DNA of 64,000 bases, taken from Halogranum amylolyticum. Lineage in GTDB: Archaea; Halobacteriota; Halobacteria; Halobacteriales; Haloferacaceae. The notes under the pieces are model-generated. The model saw nothing but the letters and a program-made list of their open reading frames with translations. It was not told where the DNA came from and did not search any database. Location: the NCBI RefSeq assembly GCF_900110465.1, contig NZ_FODV01000003.1, positions 62,001 to 126,000 of the forward strand, given 5' to 3'. Positions 26,832 to 36,351 of this stretch are shown piece by piece (the stretch's first letter is position 1; every line of letters begins with the position of its first letter). The translations under genes were made by a program, and so were the position numbers.

Positions 26832-27797
26832 TCACCGCCAGATCGACTCGGCCATCCGCTGCGGGAAGGAGGCGACGAGGCCGACGAGGCTCCGTCCCTC
26901 GTCGTTGCCGCGGATGTACGACCGGACGCGCTGACTGAACACCTCGACGGAGATGACCAAGAGGAAGATGACGAGGATGGTTGCCATCATGTTGGTGTAC
27001 TTGAACAGGCCGCGCTGGGTCTGCAACACCTGTCCGAGCCCGCCACCGCCGATGAGGCCCATCGTGACGGCGATGCGGACGTTGATCTCGAGGATGTAGA
27101 ACGTCCACGCGATGAAGGGGGTGAACACCTGGCTGAGCATCCCGAAGACGACCGTCTGCGGGCCGTTCGCACCGGTGCTCTCGATGGCCTCGATGGGGCC
27201 GTCCTCGACCTCCTCGAGCGCGTCGGTGAACAGCCGACCGAGGTTCCCCATCGTGTCCGTCCCGATGGCGAGCGTTGCCGTGAACGGCGAGACGCCGCCG
27301 AGCGGGATGTAGATGAGCGCCCACACGAGCGCCGGGATGGCACGGATGACGCTCATCGTCCCGCGGAAGACGAAGTTGAACGGGTACGGCGTCACGCGCT
27401 CGGAACCGAGGACGCCGAGCAGCAGTGCGCCGGGGACGCCGAGGACGGTGCCGGCGAACCCCATCGCGAACGTCACGAAGACAGCACCGAGAACGGGGTT
27501 GCCGTTCTCGAACGTCAGGAGGAGGTTGCGTTCCTGGATGAACGACCAGTACGCGCCGAGGTCGACGAAGGGGAGGAAGCCGAACAGTTCGCTCGGCGGG
27601 AAGAACTCCCCGAGAGCGGCGGTGAACACCGGCCAGTACTCCATGATCTCGCCGACAGAGAAGCCGACCTCCGAGAGCGCGCTCTGGAAGAAGAAGACGA
27701 AGACGCCCAGCAGGACTAGCGAGAAGACGAGTCGGACTCGCTTGTGGAACTGGATGGCCGAGAGCCGTTGCTGGAGACGGTCGGCGTCAGTACTCAT
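26832..27797 (-). CDS. phnE: Phosphonate ABC transporter permease PhnE
   Basis: The 321-residue inner-membrane permease has about six hydrophobic segments and the EAA loop that docks the ATPase (EVEDGPIEAIESTGANGPQT-). With PhnD and PhnC it imports phosphonates, phosphite or similar compounds. Its start overlaps the end of phnC by 11 bases, so it is the last gene of the phnD-phnC-phnE operon. Confidence 0.93.
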   Translation of the reverse strand: MSTDADRLQQRLSAIQFHKRVRLVFSLVLLGVFVFFFQSALSEVGFSVGEIMEYWPVFTAALGEFFPPSELFGFLPFVDLGAYWSFIQERNLLLTFENGNPVLGAVFVTFAMGFAGTVLGVPGALLLGVLGSERVTPYPFNFVFRGTMSVIRAIPALVWALIYIPLGGVSPFTATLAIGTDTMGNLGRLFTDALEEVEDGPIEAIESTGANGPQTVVFGMLSQVFTPFIAWTFYILEINVRIAVTMGLIGGGGLGQVLQTQRGLFKYTNMMATILVIFLLVISVEVFSQRVRSYIRGNDEGRSLVGLVASFPQRMAESIWR

Positions 27798-28587
27798 GTG
27801 CTCGTGCTCCGCTCCGTGTGGTTGGGTCGTCGTTCGGTCCGGTCGTCCGCTCCTCGCGGATCGCTTCGGTCTCGATGTCGCCGTAGATCTCGTCGATGAC
27901 GTCGACGGTGAACTCGTCGCGGTAGCCGTCGAAGACGAGCTCGCCCTCTTTCATCCCGAGGAACCGTTCGCCGAACTCGCGGGCGATGTTCACCTGGTGG
28001 AGACTCGCGACCGTCGAGAGGTCGCGCTCCGAGGCGGCCTGTCGGATGTACCGCATCACCGTCTCCGCGCTCGCGGGGTCGAGACTCGCGACGGGCTCGT
28101 CGGCGAGGAGGAGGTTCGGGTTCTGGACCAGCGCGCGGGCGATCCCGACGCGCTGTTGCTGGCCGCCGCTCATGTTGCCTGCCCGCTGGTTGGCCTGATC
28201 GAGGAGGCCGACCGTCTCGAGCGCGCGGAGTGCCTCGTGTTTGTCGTCCTCGGGATACCGGCTGAAGAGGCTCTTCAGGAACGAGGTGCGGCCGAGCGCC
28301 CCCGTCAGCGCGTTGCTGTACGCGCTCATCTGTTCGAGGATGTAGTGCTGTTGGAAGATCATTGCGACGTCGTTTCGTGGTCCGTTCACCGGTTCGTCGT
28401 CGATGGTGATAGAGCCGGACGTGGGCGTCGTGATCCCGTTGAGACAGCGGAGCAGCGTCGATTTCCCTGCACCCGATTCCCCCAAGAGGACCACGAACTC
28501 GCCGTCCGGAATCGTAAACGAGACGTCCTGTAGCGCCTGGACGCTCCCGTAGGACTTGCTGAGGTTCGTTACTTCGATCGTGCTCAT
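27787..28587 (-). CDS. phnC: Phosphonate ABC transporter ATP-binding protein PhnC
   Basis: The 266-residue ATPase has Walker A GESGAGKST at 36-44, signature NMSGGQQQRVGIARAL, Walker B LLLADEPVASLD and a switch His in SLHQVNIA. The Gln-loop FQQHYILEQMSAYSNAL is typical of PhnC. It powers uptake through PhnE. The C-terminal tail is basic and apparently disordered. It overlaps phnE. Confidence 0.95.
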   Translation of the reverse strand: MSTIEVTNLSKSYGSVQALQDVSFTIPDGEFVVLLGESGAGKSTLLRCLNGITTPTSGSITIDDEPVNGPRNDVAMIFQQHYILEQMSAYSNALTGALGRTSFLKSLFSRYPEDDKHEALRALETVGLLDQANQRAGNMSGGQQQRVGIARALVQNPNLLLADEPVASLDPASAETVMRYIRQAASERDLSTVASLHQVNIAREFGERFLGMKEGELVFDGYRDEFTVDVIDEIYGDIETEAIREERTTGPNDDPTTRSGARAHEY

Positions 28588-28674
28588 GTGTCGTCGTCAC
28601 CGGCACGCCGCGTGCCGAATCGCTGGTAGTCGGTCGCCCAGTTCGCCTGCGAAGACGGTGCGGTTCGCCCAGCG

Positions 28675-29718
28675 TCACTGTCCGAGCGTCACGCCGAGTT
28701 CGTCGAGTACGTTCTGGACGGGCTGGTAGTCCTCGGCGGAGCCTTCGGCGACGCCCGTGAACCAGAGCTGTTGATCGTCGTTCAGCTCCTCGTTGATGAG
28801 GTCGTCCTCTGAGACGTTCAGGAGAGCCGACTCGACGTCGCCGTAGACGTCTTGGTCCATCTCCGTGCGAGCGAGGATGGGTGCGCGGGGGATCGGATCC
28901 GACGTCGCCAGCAGGTCGAGTTGTGGCTCCTCGGTGCCGAGGTCGCCGTCGTTCTCCGCCGACATGTCGAGAAACTCCTGCGGGAACTGATCTTTCGGGA
29001 CGTGTGGGGCCGTCGAGAACGCCCCAGTGCCCGCCGCCACCACGTCGGGGCGGTTGACCATCGTCTCGCGGGCGGTCGCGTGGTCCGACCACTGGCCGGT
29101 GAAGTCCTCGGGCGTCCCGTCGGGTGCACCGCCCGTGTCGAGGCCGGCCTGGCTGAGCATGTACAGCGGGAACAGCGACCCGCTCGTCGAGAGACGGTCG
29201 GCGAAGGCGACCGTCTCACCCTGAAGCTCCTCGAGCGACTCGACGTCGCTGTCGGTGGGCGTCGTGACGAGCGAGAAGTACCGAGAGGCACCGTACGCGA
29301 TGCGGATACCGACGACCTGTGTCACGTCCTCGTTGGCACCCTGGATGGCGATGGCAGGGGCGGCGTCGGCGACGTCCGCCTGTCCGCTCTTCAGCGCCTG
29401 CAGCACGGCGGCGTAGTCGGCCGCGACGGTGGACTCGATCGTGACGTCCGCCTCCGACTCGAGGTAGCTGAAGAGCGGCTCGTACTGCTCTTCGATGTCG
29501 ACATCGGACTCGGCGGGCGTCAACGCGAACGTGAGCGTCCGGGATCCGTCGCTACCGCCCGTCGTCGTCCCCTCCGCCGTCGACTCCGGCGATCCCGACG
29601 CGTTCCCTGCCCCGTCAGAGCCGTCGCCGTTCGAGTCACCAGTACACCCACTCAGCCCGGTCAGGCCGGCGGCACCCACCGCACCGGCCCTCTTGAGAAA
29701 GTTTCGTCGGTATGCCAT
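28675..29718 (-). CDS. phnD: Phosphonate ABC transporter substrate-binding lipoprotein PhnD
   Basis: The 347-residue protein starts with a twin-arginine signal (YRRNFLKRAGAVGAAGLTGL) and lipobox LSGC, then a Ser/Gly/Asp-rich linker. It is therefore exported by Tat and tethered outside the cell. The core has the PhnD pattern (FALTPAE at the first strand; later ESTVAADYAAVLQALKSGQ and FADRLSTSGSLFP, lining the ligand pocket). It is the first gene of the operon. No C-P lyase or phosphonatase is visible nearby, so the true ligand may be another phosphorus compound. Confidence 0.93.
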   Translation of the reverse strand: MAYRRNFLKRAGAVGAAGLTGLSGCTGDSNGDGSDGAGNASGSPESTAEGTTTGGSDGSRTLTFALTPAESDVDIEEQYEPLFSYLESEADVTIESTVAADYAAVLQALKSGQADVADAAPAIAIQGANEDVTQVVGIRIAYGASRYFSLVTTPTDSDVESLEELQGETVAFADRLSTSGSLFPLYMLSQAGLDTGGAPDGTPEDFTGQWSDHATARETMVNRPDVVAAGTGAFSTAPHVPKDQFPQEFLDMSAENDGDLGTEEPQLDLLATSDPIPRAPILARTEMDQDVYGDVESALLNVSEDDLINEELNDDQQLWFTGVAEGSAEDYQPVQNVLDELGVTLGQ

Positions 29719-29959
29719 CGGTTTATTAAGGGGTTCGATAGGGGAGAGTTAAGAGTTCCTATTCTTTCTATTGAATGAACTGTACGAACGAGAGACAGTA
29801 CAAAGCGGCGAGAGACGGCCGCTCGACGACCGGGAGTTTTCGATATCTCTCGCTGGAGTGGACAGTCGTCAGTCTCTCGCGACGACGTCCGGCGTCGACG
29901 CACGACCGACGTTCGCCCGAACGGAAACTGACTTGCGTCGGCCTCCTGTATCTCCTCGC

Positions 29960-30619
29960 ATGAGCACGACCCACCCCCAGGAGGAGACGCTGGCCGACGT
30001 CGTCGTGGTGGACTACGGACTCGGCAACCTTCGGAGCGCGACGCGCGGTCTGGAACGTGCGGGCGCGAACGTGACGGTCTCGGACGACCCCGACAGCATC
30101 GACGAGGCCGACGGCATCGTCCTCCCCGGCGTCGGCGCGTTCGGCGACGGAATGGAGAACGCCGGGCCGTTCCGCGAGGCGCTCGTCGAGGCGGCCGACG
30201 ACGGCGTCCCCCTGCTGGGGATCTGTCTCGGGATGCAGATGCTTCTGACCTCTTCGGAGGAGGCCGACCGCGCCGGCCAGGGCGACGTCGAGGGGCTCGA
30301 CCTCATCCCCGGTACGAACGTCCGGTTCAAGGAGGGCCAGAAGGTGCCGCACATGGGCTGGAACGAACTCGACGTCCGACGTGACCACCCACTCGTCGAG
30401 GGTATCGACGGCGAGTACGCCTACTTCGTTCACTCCTACTACGCGAAACCCGACGACGAGGACGCCGTGCTGACGACGACGGACTACGGTATCGACTTCC
30501 CGGCGATGCTCGCCAACGAGGCGGGCAACGTGATGGGGACGCAGTTCCACCCCGAGAAGAGCGGCGAGACCGGACTGCGGATCCTACGGAACTTCGTCGA
30601 GTACTGCGCTGAGAGGTAG
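29960..30619 (+). CDS. hisH: Imidazole glycerol phosphate synthase glutaminase subunit HisH
   Basis: This class I amidotransferase delivers ammonia to HisF in histidine synthesis. The 219-residue protein has nucleophile C89 in GICLGMQ, oxyanion region LPGVGAFGDGM, and H197/E199 in QFHPEKSG. The ATG at 29960 gives the usual start shortly before VVVVDYGLGN. HisF is not in the window. Confidence 0.96.
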   Translation: MSTTHPQEETLADVVVVDYGLGNLRSATRGLERAGANVTVSDDPDSIDEADGIVLPGVGAFGDGMENAGPFREALVEAADDGVPLLGICLGMQMLLTSSEEADRAGQGDVEGLDLIPGTNVRFKEGQKVPHMGWNELDVRRDHPLVEGIDGEYAYFVHSYYAKPDDEDAVLTTTDYGIDFPAMLANEAGNVMGTQFHPEKSGETGLRILRNFVEYCAER

Positions 30620-30805
30620 TTGTAGTCACCAGTCGGATGCTTTCGTAGGCCGTCGGTGGTCGCGATTCGTATGCGATTTCTGAATCTGTCACCGCGAGCA
30701 AGGCTACTCAGCAAAGCCCTCGCCCTCTGCAAGTCGCTCACTGAGCAATCTTCACGAGTGGAGCGAGTGGAGGGCAGGGCGCTTCCTTTGGGATCGATTG
30801 AAGCC

Positions 30806-30848
30806 GGGCAGCAGTGCTGCCCAGCGACAGGAAGACCGAAGGTCTTCC
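30806..30848. repeat. Two adjacent hairpins
   Basis: The first is gggcagca-g-tgctgccc at 30806-30822; the second is ggaagacc-gaa-ggtcttcc at 30830-30848. Both are perfect. The gaa loop is also found in the hairpin inside the histidine kinase insertion at 6600-6616. Confidence 0.8.
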
Positions 30849-30917
30849 GAGAGGCGACTAAGTGAGCGAGTCGGTTGGGGAGGCTGTGGCCGTGTTGTGG
30901 GGTGGGGCCGGAAGGGG

Positions 30918-31002
30918 ACGCGTTCTCGATTCTGCCCCGGTGCCTCAAGCACCGCAGTGTGACGAGGAGCACAGAGCGTACCGCGGCGGGTCGAGAACGC
31001 GT
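30918..31002. repeat. 12-base inverted repeat enclosing 61 bases
   Basis: The arms at 30918-30929 and 30991-31002 are exact complements and would close a multibranch fold, with the ggtgcctcaagcacc stem-loop inside. It may be a structured RNA or a miniature element with terminal inverted repeats. Confidence 0.7.
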
Positions 31003-31125
31003 GGGCGTTCGAGGTGGCTCTCTACTCGACTCCGGAGACGTCACCGAACGAGCCAACAGCTACCGTGCTCACAACTACAGCGACCCGACGGCCTTTTGCC
31101 ACCGACCGGCAAAGAGCCTCGTAGC

Positions 31126-31932
31126 ATGAAGGCAGTCACCCTCGGTCCCGCGGGCACGTACTCCCACCGCGCCGCCCGCGCAGTCGCAGACGAGGTGGAG
31201 TTCCGCGAGTCGGTCACCGGCATCGTCGACGCCGTCGCCGACGGCGAGTACGAACGCGGCGTCGTCCCCATCGAGAACAGCATCGAGGGGAGCGTCACCG
31301 AGACGCTCGACGCGCTCTCGAACCGCGAGATCGCCGTCACCGAGGAGATCGTCACTCCCATCCGCCACGCACTGCTCGCCCAGAGCGGCAACTTCGACAC
31401 CGTCGCCAGTCACTCACAGGCGCTCGCGCAGTGTCGTACCTACCTCGAAAACGAGTACCCCCACGTCTCGCTGGAGGCCGTCGCCAGCACCGCCCGCGGC
31501 GTCGAACGCGCGCGCAACGACCCGACGGTCGCGGGTATCGGTCACCCGGACAATGCAGGCGAGGAGCTCCAGATCGTCGCCGAGGATATCCAGGACCGCA
31601 AGTCGAACGCGACGCGCTTCTTCGTCGTCGCGCCGCCGAGCGAACGCTCCGACGCGGGCGGGAAGTCGTCGGTGGTCGTCTACCCCAACGCCAACTACCC
31701 CGGACTGCTGCTCGAACTGCTCGAGGCGTTCGCCGAGCGAGACATCAACCTCTCGCGCATCGAGTCGCGCCCGAGCGGCGACCGCCTCGGCGACTACCTG
31801 TTCCACGTCGACTTCGAGGCCGGGCTGTACGAGGAGCGCGCCCAGGAGGCGCTCGCCGACGTCGAGGAGATTGCCCGCAAGGGGTGGGTCCGCCGCCTCG
31901 GCTCCTACGACACGCGACACGTCCTGTACTGA
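31126..31932 (+). CDS. pheA: Prephenate dehydratase PheA
   Basis: The enzyme turns prephenate into phenylpyruvate in phenylalanine synthesis. The 268-residue protein starts MKAVTLGPAGTYSHRAA and has the active-site region VVPIENSIEGSVTETLD and SNATRFFVVA (Thr-Arg-Phe). A C-terminal ACT domain (NYPGLLLELLEAFAERDINLSRIESRP) allows feedback control by phenylalanine. No chorismate mutase domain is fused. Confidence 0.96.
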   Translation: MKAVTLGPAGTYSHRAARAVADEVEFRESVTGIVDAVADGEYERGVVPIENSIEGSVTETLDALSNREIAVTEEIVTPIRHALLAQSGNFDTVASHSQALAQCRTYLENEYPHVSLEAVASTARGVERARNDPTVAGIGHPDNAGEELQIVAEDIQDRKSNATRFFVVAPPSERSDAGGKSSVVVYPNANYPGLLLELLEAFAERDINLSRIESRPSGDRLGDYLFHVDFEAGLYEERAQEALADVEEIARKGWVRRLGSYDTRHVLY

Positions 31933-32030
31933 GACGAGCTGTCGAGACGGATCACGGGGACCGTCGGTCGTTCCTGTCGCCCCCGCGGCAACAATGTTGA
32001 AGTGATAAACGGACCGACAGTAGAGATACG

Positions 32031-32441
32031 ATGCCGAACCGTTCCAACCCGTTCAAAGACATCGAGGAGTTGTTCGACCGGATGGGTCGCGGCCTCGAAC
32101 CGAGCGGCCTCGCTCACGACGTCGCCGTCGACGTCTCCGAGACCGACGACGACGTCGTCGTCAACGCCGACCTCCCCGGCTACGAGAAGTCCGACATCGA
32201 CGTCACCGTCGACGACAACCGACTCACCATCCGCGCGCAGCGAGACCGGACGACTGAGGGGACGGACGCACGTTACCACCGTCGGGAGCGGACCCACCGG
32301 GAGATCCGTCGGAGCCTCTCGCTCCCGACCGAGATCGACGAGTCGGCGTCGAGCGCGTCGTACCACAACGGCGTGTTGACGATCGTCCTCCCGAAGCGGG
32401 AGACGACCGAAGACGACGGGTTCGACATCGACGTCCAGTGA
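32031..32441 (+). CDS. Small heat-shock protein, Hsp20 family
   Basis: The 136-residue alpha-crystallin-domain chaperone binds unfolding proteins without ATP. It has the strand pattern VVNADLPGYEKSDIDVTVDD and the conserved YHNGVLTIVLPK near the C-terminus. The N-terminal arm is short (NPFKDIEELFDRMG). A second Hsp20 gene follows about 180 bases on in the same direction. Confidence 0.95.
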   Translation: MPNRSNPFKDIEELFDRMGRGLEPSGLAHDVAVDVSETDDDVVVNADLPGYEKSDIDVTVDDNRLTIRAQRDRTTEGTDARYHRRERTHREIRRSLSLPTEIDESASSASYHNGVLTIVLPKRETTEDDGFDIDVQ

Positions 32442-32636
32442 CTCCGTCGGGTGAGCGACGCGCCGCCTCCCAGAGCGACCCACCGTCCCCCCGGCACACC
32501 GCCTCCCGGAGCGACACACCGCCTCCCCGTGAGCGCCGGTGAACAACGCCGAGGCCGCCGCTTGCGTGCGATTAGATAGCTCTGCTCCGGCAAACGTTAA
32601 GCTCTCGAACGGCGTATCTGGATGTCGGAGATATTC

Positions 32637-33113
32637 ATGATGCGACGTTCCAACCCATTCGACTTCAGTGACTTTGAGAGCATGTTCGAACGCATGAGCC
32701 GCCAGTTCGACGAGATGAACCGCCAACTCGGTTCGTGGGAGGGCGGCGCCGACGAGATGGACGCCCACCGCGGTGCGGCCATCGACGTCACCGAACACGA
32801 CGACAGCATCGTCGTCGTCGCCGACCTGCCCGGGTTCGAGAAGGAAGACATCGACCTGAAGATCGCCGGCCAGGTGCTGACGATCGTCGCCGACCAGGAG
32901 ATGGAGTCGACGTCCGAATCCGGCGACGAAGAACGGGGGCAGTTCATCCGCCGCGAGCGACGCAGTCAGTCCGTCCGACGGAGCTTCCGCCTCCCCGTCG
33001 AGGTCGACGAGGAGGGCGCGAACGCCACCTACCACAACGGCGTCCTGACGGTCACGCTCCCGAAGATCCAGATCGACGAGGACGACGACTCCCACCGTAT
33101 CGACGTCGAGTAA
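32637..33113 (+). CDS. Small heat-shock protein, Hsp20 family (second copy)
   Basis: The second alpha-crystallin chaperone begins MMRRSNPFDFSDFESMFERM and has VVADLPGFEKEDIDLKI and YHNGVLTVTLPK. A GGAG six bases before the ATG at 32637 supports this start; an in-frame ATG at 32622 is also possible and would give a leaderless message. Its N-terminal arm is longer and more Met-rich than in the first copy, so the two probably form different oligomers. A mid-domain insert (EMESTSESGDEERG) also differs. Confidence 0.94.
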   Translation: MMRRSNPFDFSDFESMFERMSRQFDEMNRQLGSWEGGADEMDAHRGAAIDVTEHDDSIVVVADLPGFEKEDIDLKIAGQVLTIVADQEMESTSESGDEERGQFIRRERRSQSVRRSFRLPVEVDEEGANATYHNGVLTVTLPKIQIDEDDDSHRIDVE

Positions 33114-33348
33114 GTCGTCACCCGACTCGCTCCCAGATCGCAGTTTTTCGGACACTCACCACGCCAGCGACGCCGCCGTCTCGTCGGGTGAGCGATGACT
33201 TGTACTCGTTACTAGAGATTCTCATCTCGCTTCGGCAGGTCGAGCGGGAGCGTGGCCCTGGGTCTCTCTCGACGGTCGCCACGAAGCTCGAGAAGCGTGT
33301 GACCGCGACCCACATTCGATCGAACACCCCGCACGTCAGGTATAGGAG

Positions 33349-33356
33349 TATTTTAG
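33349..33356 (+). promoter_or_regulatory. TATA box of leuS
   Basis: The sequence tattttag is centred about 27 bases before the ATG at 33380, which implies a leaderless leuS transcript and fixes this start over in-frame codons upstream. Confidence 0.65.
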
Positions 33357-33379
33357 GGTCCGACCCGACACACTCGACT

Positions 33380-36268
33380 ATGGACTACGACCCGCAGGAA
33401 CTCGAACAGCGCTGGCGAGAGCGCTGGGCCGAGAGCGGTCGGTACGAGGCCGACCCCGTGGACACGCCCGCCGACGGTGAGGAGGAGGAACCCACCTTCA
33501 TCACCGTCCCGTACCCGTATCCGAGCGGCGGGATGCACATCGGTCACGCCCGCACGTACACCGTCCCCGACGTCTACGCCCGCTACCGTCGGCAGCAGGG
33601 TGACAACGTGCTGTTCCCCATCGCCTGGCACGTCACCGGCACGCCCATCATCGGCGCGGTCGAGCGCCTGAAGAAACGCGAGGAGAAGCAGATGTCGGTC
33701 CTCCGAGACACCTACAACGTCCCCGAAGACACCCTCTCGGAGTTGGAGACGCCGATGGGCTTTGCGAACCACTTCATCGAGGAGCACTACAAGAAGGGGA
33801 TGCAGTCGCTGGGGCTGTCGGTCGACTGGCGACGCGAGTTCAACACGAACGACGAGCGCTACTCGAAGTTCATCACCTGGCAGTACGAGACGCTGCGCGA
33901 CCACGGCCGACTGGAGAAGGGTCTCCACCCCGTCAAGTACTGCACCGACGAGGAACAACCGGTCACCACCCACGACCTGCTGGAGGGTGAAGAGGCCGAG
34001 TTCCAGGAGTACACGCTGGTTCGGTTCGGGTGGGAACAGGCGGACGAAGATGTAGTTGTGCCCATGGCCACTCTCCGCCCCGAGACGGTCTACGGCGTCA
34101 CGAACGCCTACATCGATCCCGAGGCCGACTACGTCGTCGCCGACGTCGACGGCGAACGCTGGTTCGTCTCCACGCAGGCCGCCGAAAAGCTGCGCCTGCA
34201 GGCCCGCGACGTCGAGGTGCTCGCAGAGTACGAGGGTGCCGAACTGGTCGGGGAACGCGTCACGAACCCCATCACGGGCGACAAGGTGCTCGTCCTGCCG
34301 GCCGGCTTCGTCGACGCCGACAACGCGACGGGCGTCGTCATGTCCGTTCCCGCCCACTCGCCGGACGACTACGTCGCGCTTCAGGAGGCGAAAGCCGACA
34401 CCGACTATCTGGAGTCGTTCGGCATCGACCCCGCCGACGTCGCCGACATCGAACCCATCCCGATCCTCGACATCGAGGACGACGAGGAGGACTGGGGCGA
34501 GATTCCGGCGCGACACGCCGTCGAGTCTAACGGCATCGAGTCCTCCGACGACCCGGCGCTGAAGAAGGCCACCAAGGACCTCTACAACAAGGAGTTCCAC
34601 GCCGGCCACCTGAAGGAGATGTACGGGGAGTACGCCGGCGAACTCGTCAAGGACGCCCGCGACGAGTTCAAACACGACAACGCCGACTCCGGCGCGTTCG
34701 ACCTGATGCAGGAGTTCTCCGAGGAGGTCGTCTGTCGCTGTGGCGGCGACGTCGTCGTCGCCGAACAGGACACGTGGTTCCTGACCTACAACGACGAGGA
34801 CTGGAAGCGGATGGCCCACGAGGTGGTCGACGGGATGGACGCCATCCCGGAGAACACCCGCGGCGAGTACGACCACACCATCGACTGGTTGAACGAGTGG
34901 CCCTGCATCCGCAACTATGGGCTGGGGACGCGCCTGCCGTGGGACGAGGACTTCGTCATCGAACCGCTGTCCGACTCGACGATCTACATGGCGTACTACA
35001 CCATCGCCCACCGCCTGCAGGACGTCCCCGTCGAGGACTTAGACCGCGAGTTCTTCGACGCGCTGTTCTACGGTGAAGACGCCGTGGACGATGCCGACGA
35101 GCGCGCGCTGCAACTGCGCGAGGAGTGGGACTACTGGTACCCGGTCGACTACCGGTTCTCCGCCAACGACCTCATCTCGAACCACCTGACGTTCTACCTG
35201 TTCCACCACGCCGACCTGTTCGACCAGCAGATGTGGCCGCAGGGGGTCGTCATCATGGGGATGGGCTTGCTCGAGGGCGAGAAGATGTCCTCCTCGAAGG
35301 GCCACGTCGTCCTGCCGGGCGAGGCGATCGAGAAGTACGGCGCCGACACCGTCCGGTTCTTCCTGCTCAACTCCGCGGAGCCGTGGCAGGACTACGACTG
35401 GCGGGCCGACCAGGTCGGTAGCGTCCGCGACCAACTCGACCGCTTCTGGAATCGGGCACAGGATCTCATCGAGGGTGACGAGGGTGACGAGGGCGAGCTG
35501 CAGCACGTCGACCGGTGGCTGCTGTCGAAGCTACAAGACACCGTCCGTACCGTCACCGAGTCGATGGAGAACTCCGAGACGCGGTCGGCCAGTCAGGCCG
35601 CCTTCTACGGTTTCGAGGAGCAACTCCGCTGGTACCGCCGCCGTGCGGATCTGGACCGTCCCGGCGCGCGGTGGACGCTCCGGCACGTGCTGGAGACCCG
35701 TCTACGCCTGCTCGCACCGTTCGTCCCGTTCCTGACGAACGAGCTCCACGAGCAGCTGACCGGGACGCCCGCCGAGGACGCCCCGTGGCCGACGGTCGAC
35801 CCCGAGTACGAGAGTACCGTCGTCGAAGTCGAGGAACGACAGGTCGAACGGCTGACCGAGGACGTCCACGACATCATCGACGTCACCGAGACCGACCCCG
35901 AGACGATCCGGGTGTACGTCGCCGCCGACTGGAAGAACCTCGTGTTCGACACCGTCGCCGACGTCGGCACGAACGTCGGGCAGGTGATGAGCCAGGTGAT
36001 GCAACACGAGAGCCTCCGCGAGCGCGGCAACGAGGTGAACCAGCTCGTGCAGGACCTCGTCGACGTCGTCCGCGGTCTCGACGACGACGCCGTCGAGGCG
36101 ATGCGCGAGATGGACGAGGCGGCCGTCTACGAGGACGCGACGGGGTTCCTCCGTCGGGAGTTCGACGCCGACGTCGAGATCTACGTCGAGGGGAGCGAAG
36201 ACGTCTACGACCCAGCCGACCGCGCCGAGAAGGCGACGCCGTTCCGCCCGGCGATCCACCTCGAGTAG
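33380..36268 (+). CDS. leuS: Leucyl-tRNA synthetase
   Basis: The 962-residue class I synthetase charges tRNA-Leu. The HIGH motif is at residues 53-56 (GGMHIGHARTY) and the KMSKS loop reads KMSSSKG at 635-641. Between them lie the editing domain (with the GVVMSVPAHSPDDY segment) and the archaeal-type zinc site CRCGGD. The length matches the archaeal/eukaryotic type. A long in-frame extension upstream is rejected since the TATA box lies within it. Confidence 0.97.
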   Translation: MDYDPQELEQRWRERWAESGRYEADPVDTPADGEEEEPTFITVPYPYPSGGMHIGHARTYTVPDVYARYRRQQGDNVLFPIAWHVTGTPIIGAVERLKKREEKQMSVLRDTYNVPEDTLSELETPMGFANHFIEEHYKKGMQSLGLSVDWRREFNTNDERYSKFITWQYETLRDHGRLEKGLHPVKYCTDEEQPVTTHDLLEGEEAEFQEYTLVRFGWEQADEDVVVPMATLRPETVYGVTNAYIDPEADYVVADVDGERWFVSTQAAEKLRLQARDVEVLAEYEGAELVGERVTNPITGDKVLVLPAGFVDADNATGVVMSVPAHSPDDYVALQEAKADTDYLESFGIDPADVADIEPIPILDIEDDEEDWGEIPARHAVESNGIESSDDPALKKATKDLYNKEFHAGHLKEMYGEYAGELVKDARDEFKHDNADSGAFDLMQEFSEEVVCRCGGDVVVAEQDTWFLTYNDEDWKRMAHEVVDGMDAIPENTRGEYDHTIDWLNEWPCIRNYGLGTRLPWDEDFVIEPLSDSTIYMAYYTIAHRLQDVPVEDLDREFFDALFYGEDAVDDADERALQLREEWDYWYPVDYRFSANDLISNHLTFYLFHHADLFDQQMWPQGVVIMGMGLLEGEKMSSSKGHVVLPGEAIEKYGADTVRFFLLNSAEPWQDYDWRADQVGSVRDQLDRFWNRAQDLIEGDEGDEGELQHVDRWLLSKLQDTVRTVTESMENSETRSASQAAFYGFEEQLRWYRRRADLDRPGARWTLRHVLETRLRLLAPFVPFLTNELHEQLTGTPAEDAPWPTVDPEYESTVVEVEERQVERLTEDVHDIIDVTETDPETIRVYVAADWKNLVFDTVADVGTNVGQVMSQVMQHESLRERGNEVNQLVQDLVDVVRGLDDDAVEAMREMDEAAVYEDATGFLRREFDADVEIYVEGSEDVYDPADRAEKATPFRPAIHLE

Positions 36269-36351
36269 CGACGGAGCGTCGGACCGCCTCCGTCGAGTTC
36301 GCTTCTGTTGTCCAGCCAATACTTAACCGCTCGCCGGTGCTACAGAGAGCT

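Larger units (their letters stand above)
30620..31125. other. 506-base gene-free, hairpin-rich stretch between hisH and pheA
   Basis: No gene is convincing. The stretch holds an 8-base inverted repeat around one base (30806-30822), an 8-base hairpin around gaa (30830-30848), and a 12-base inverted repeat acgcgttctcga/tcgagaacgcgt (30918-30929 and 30991-31002) enclosing 61 bases, with a smaller ggtgc/gcacc stem inside. It could encode a structured RNA or be a stack of small palindromic elements. Confidence 0.65.

Noticed and set aside
30674..30865. A possible short gene with cysteine-rich end in the hisH-pheA gap
   Set aside because: The frame is built from the hairpin sequences and has no start signal or family likeness.
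33118..33379. An N-terminal extension of leuS
   Set aside because: The frame is open upstream, but the TATA box at 33349-33356 lies within it and leucyl-tRNA synthetases start near the present ATG.
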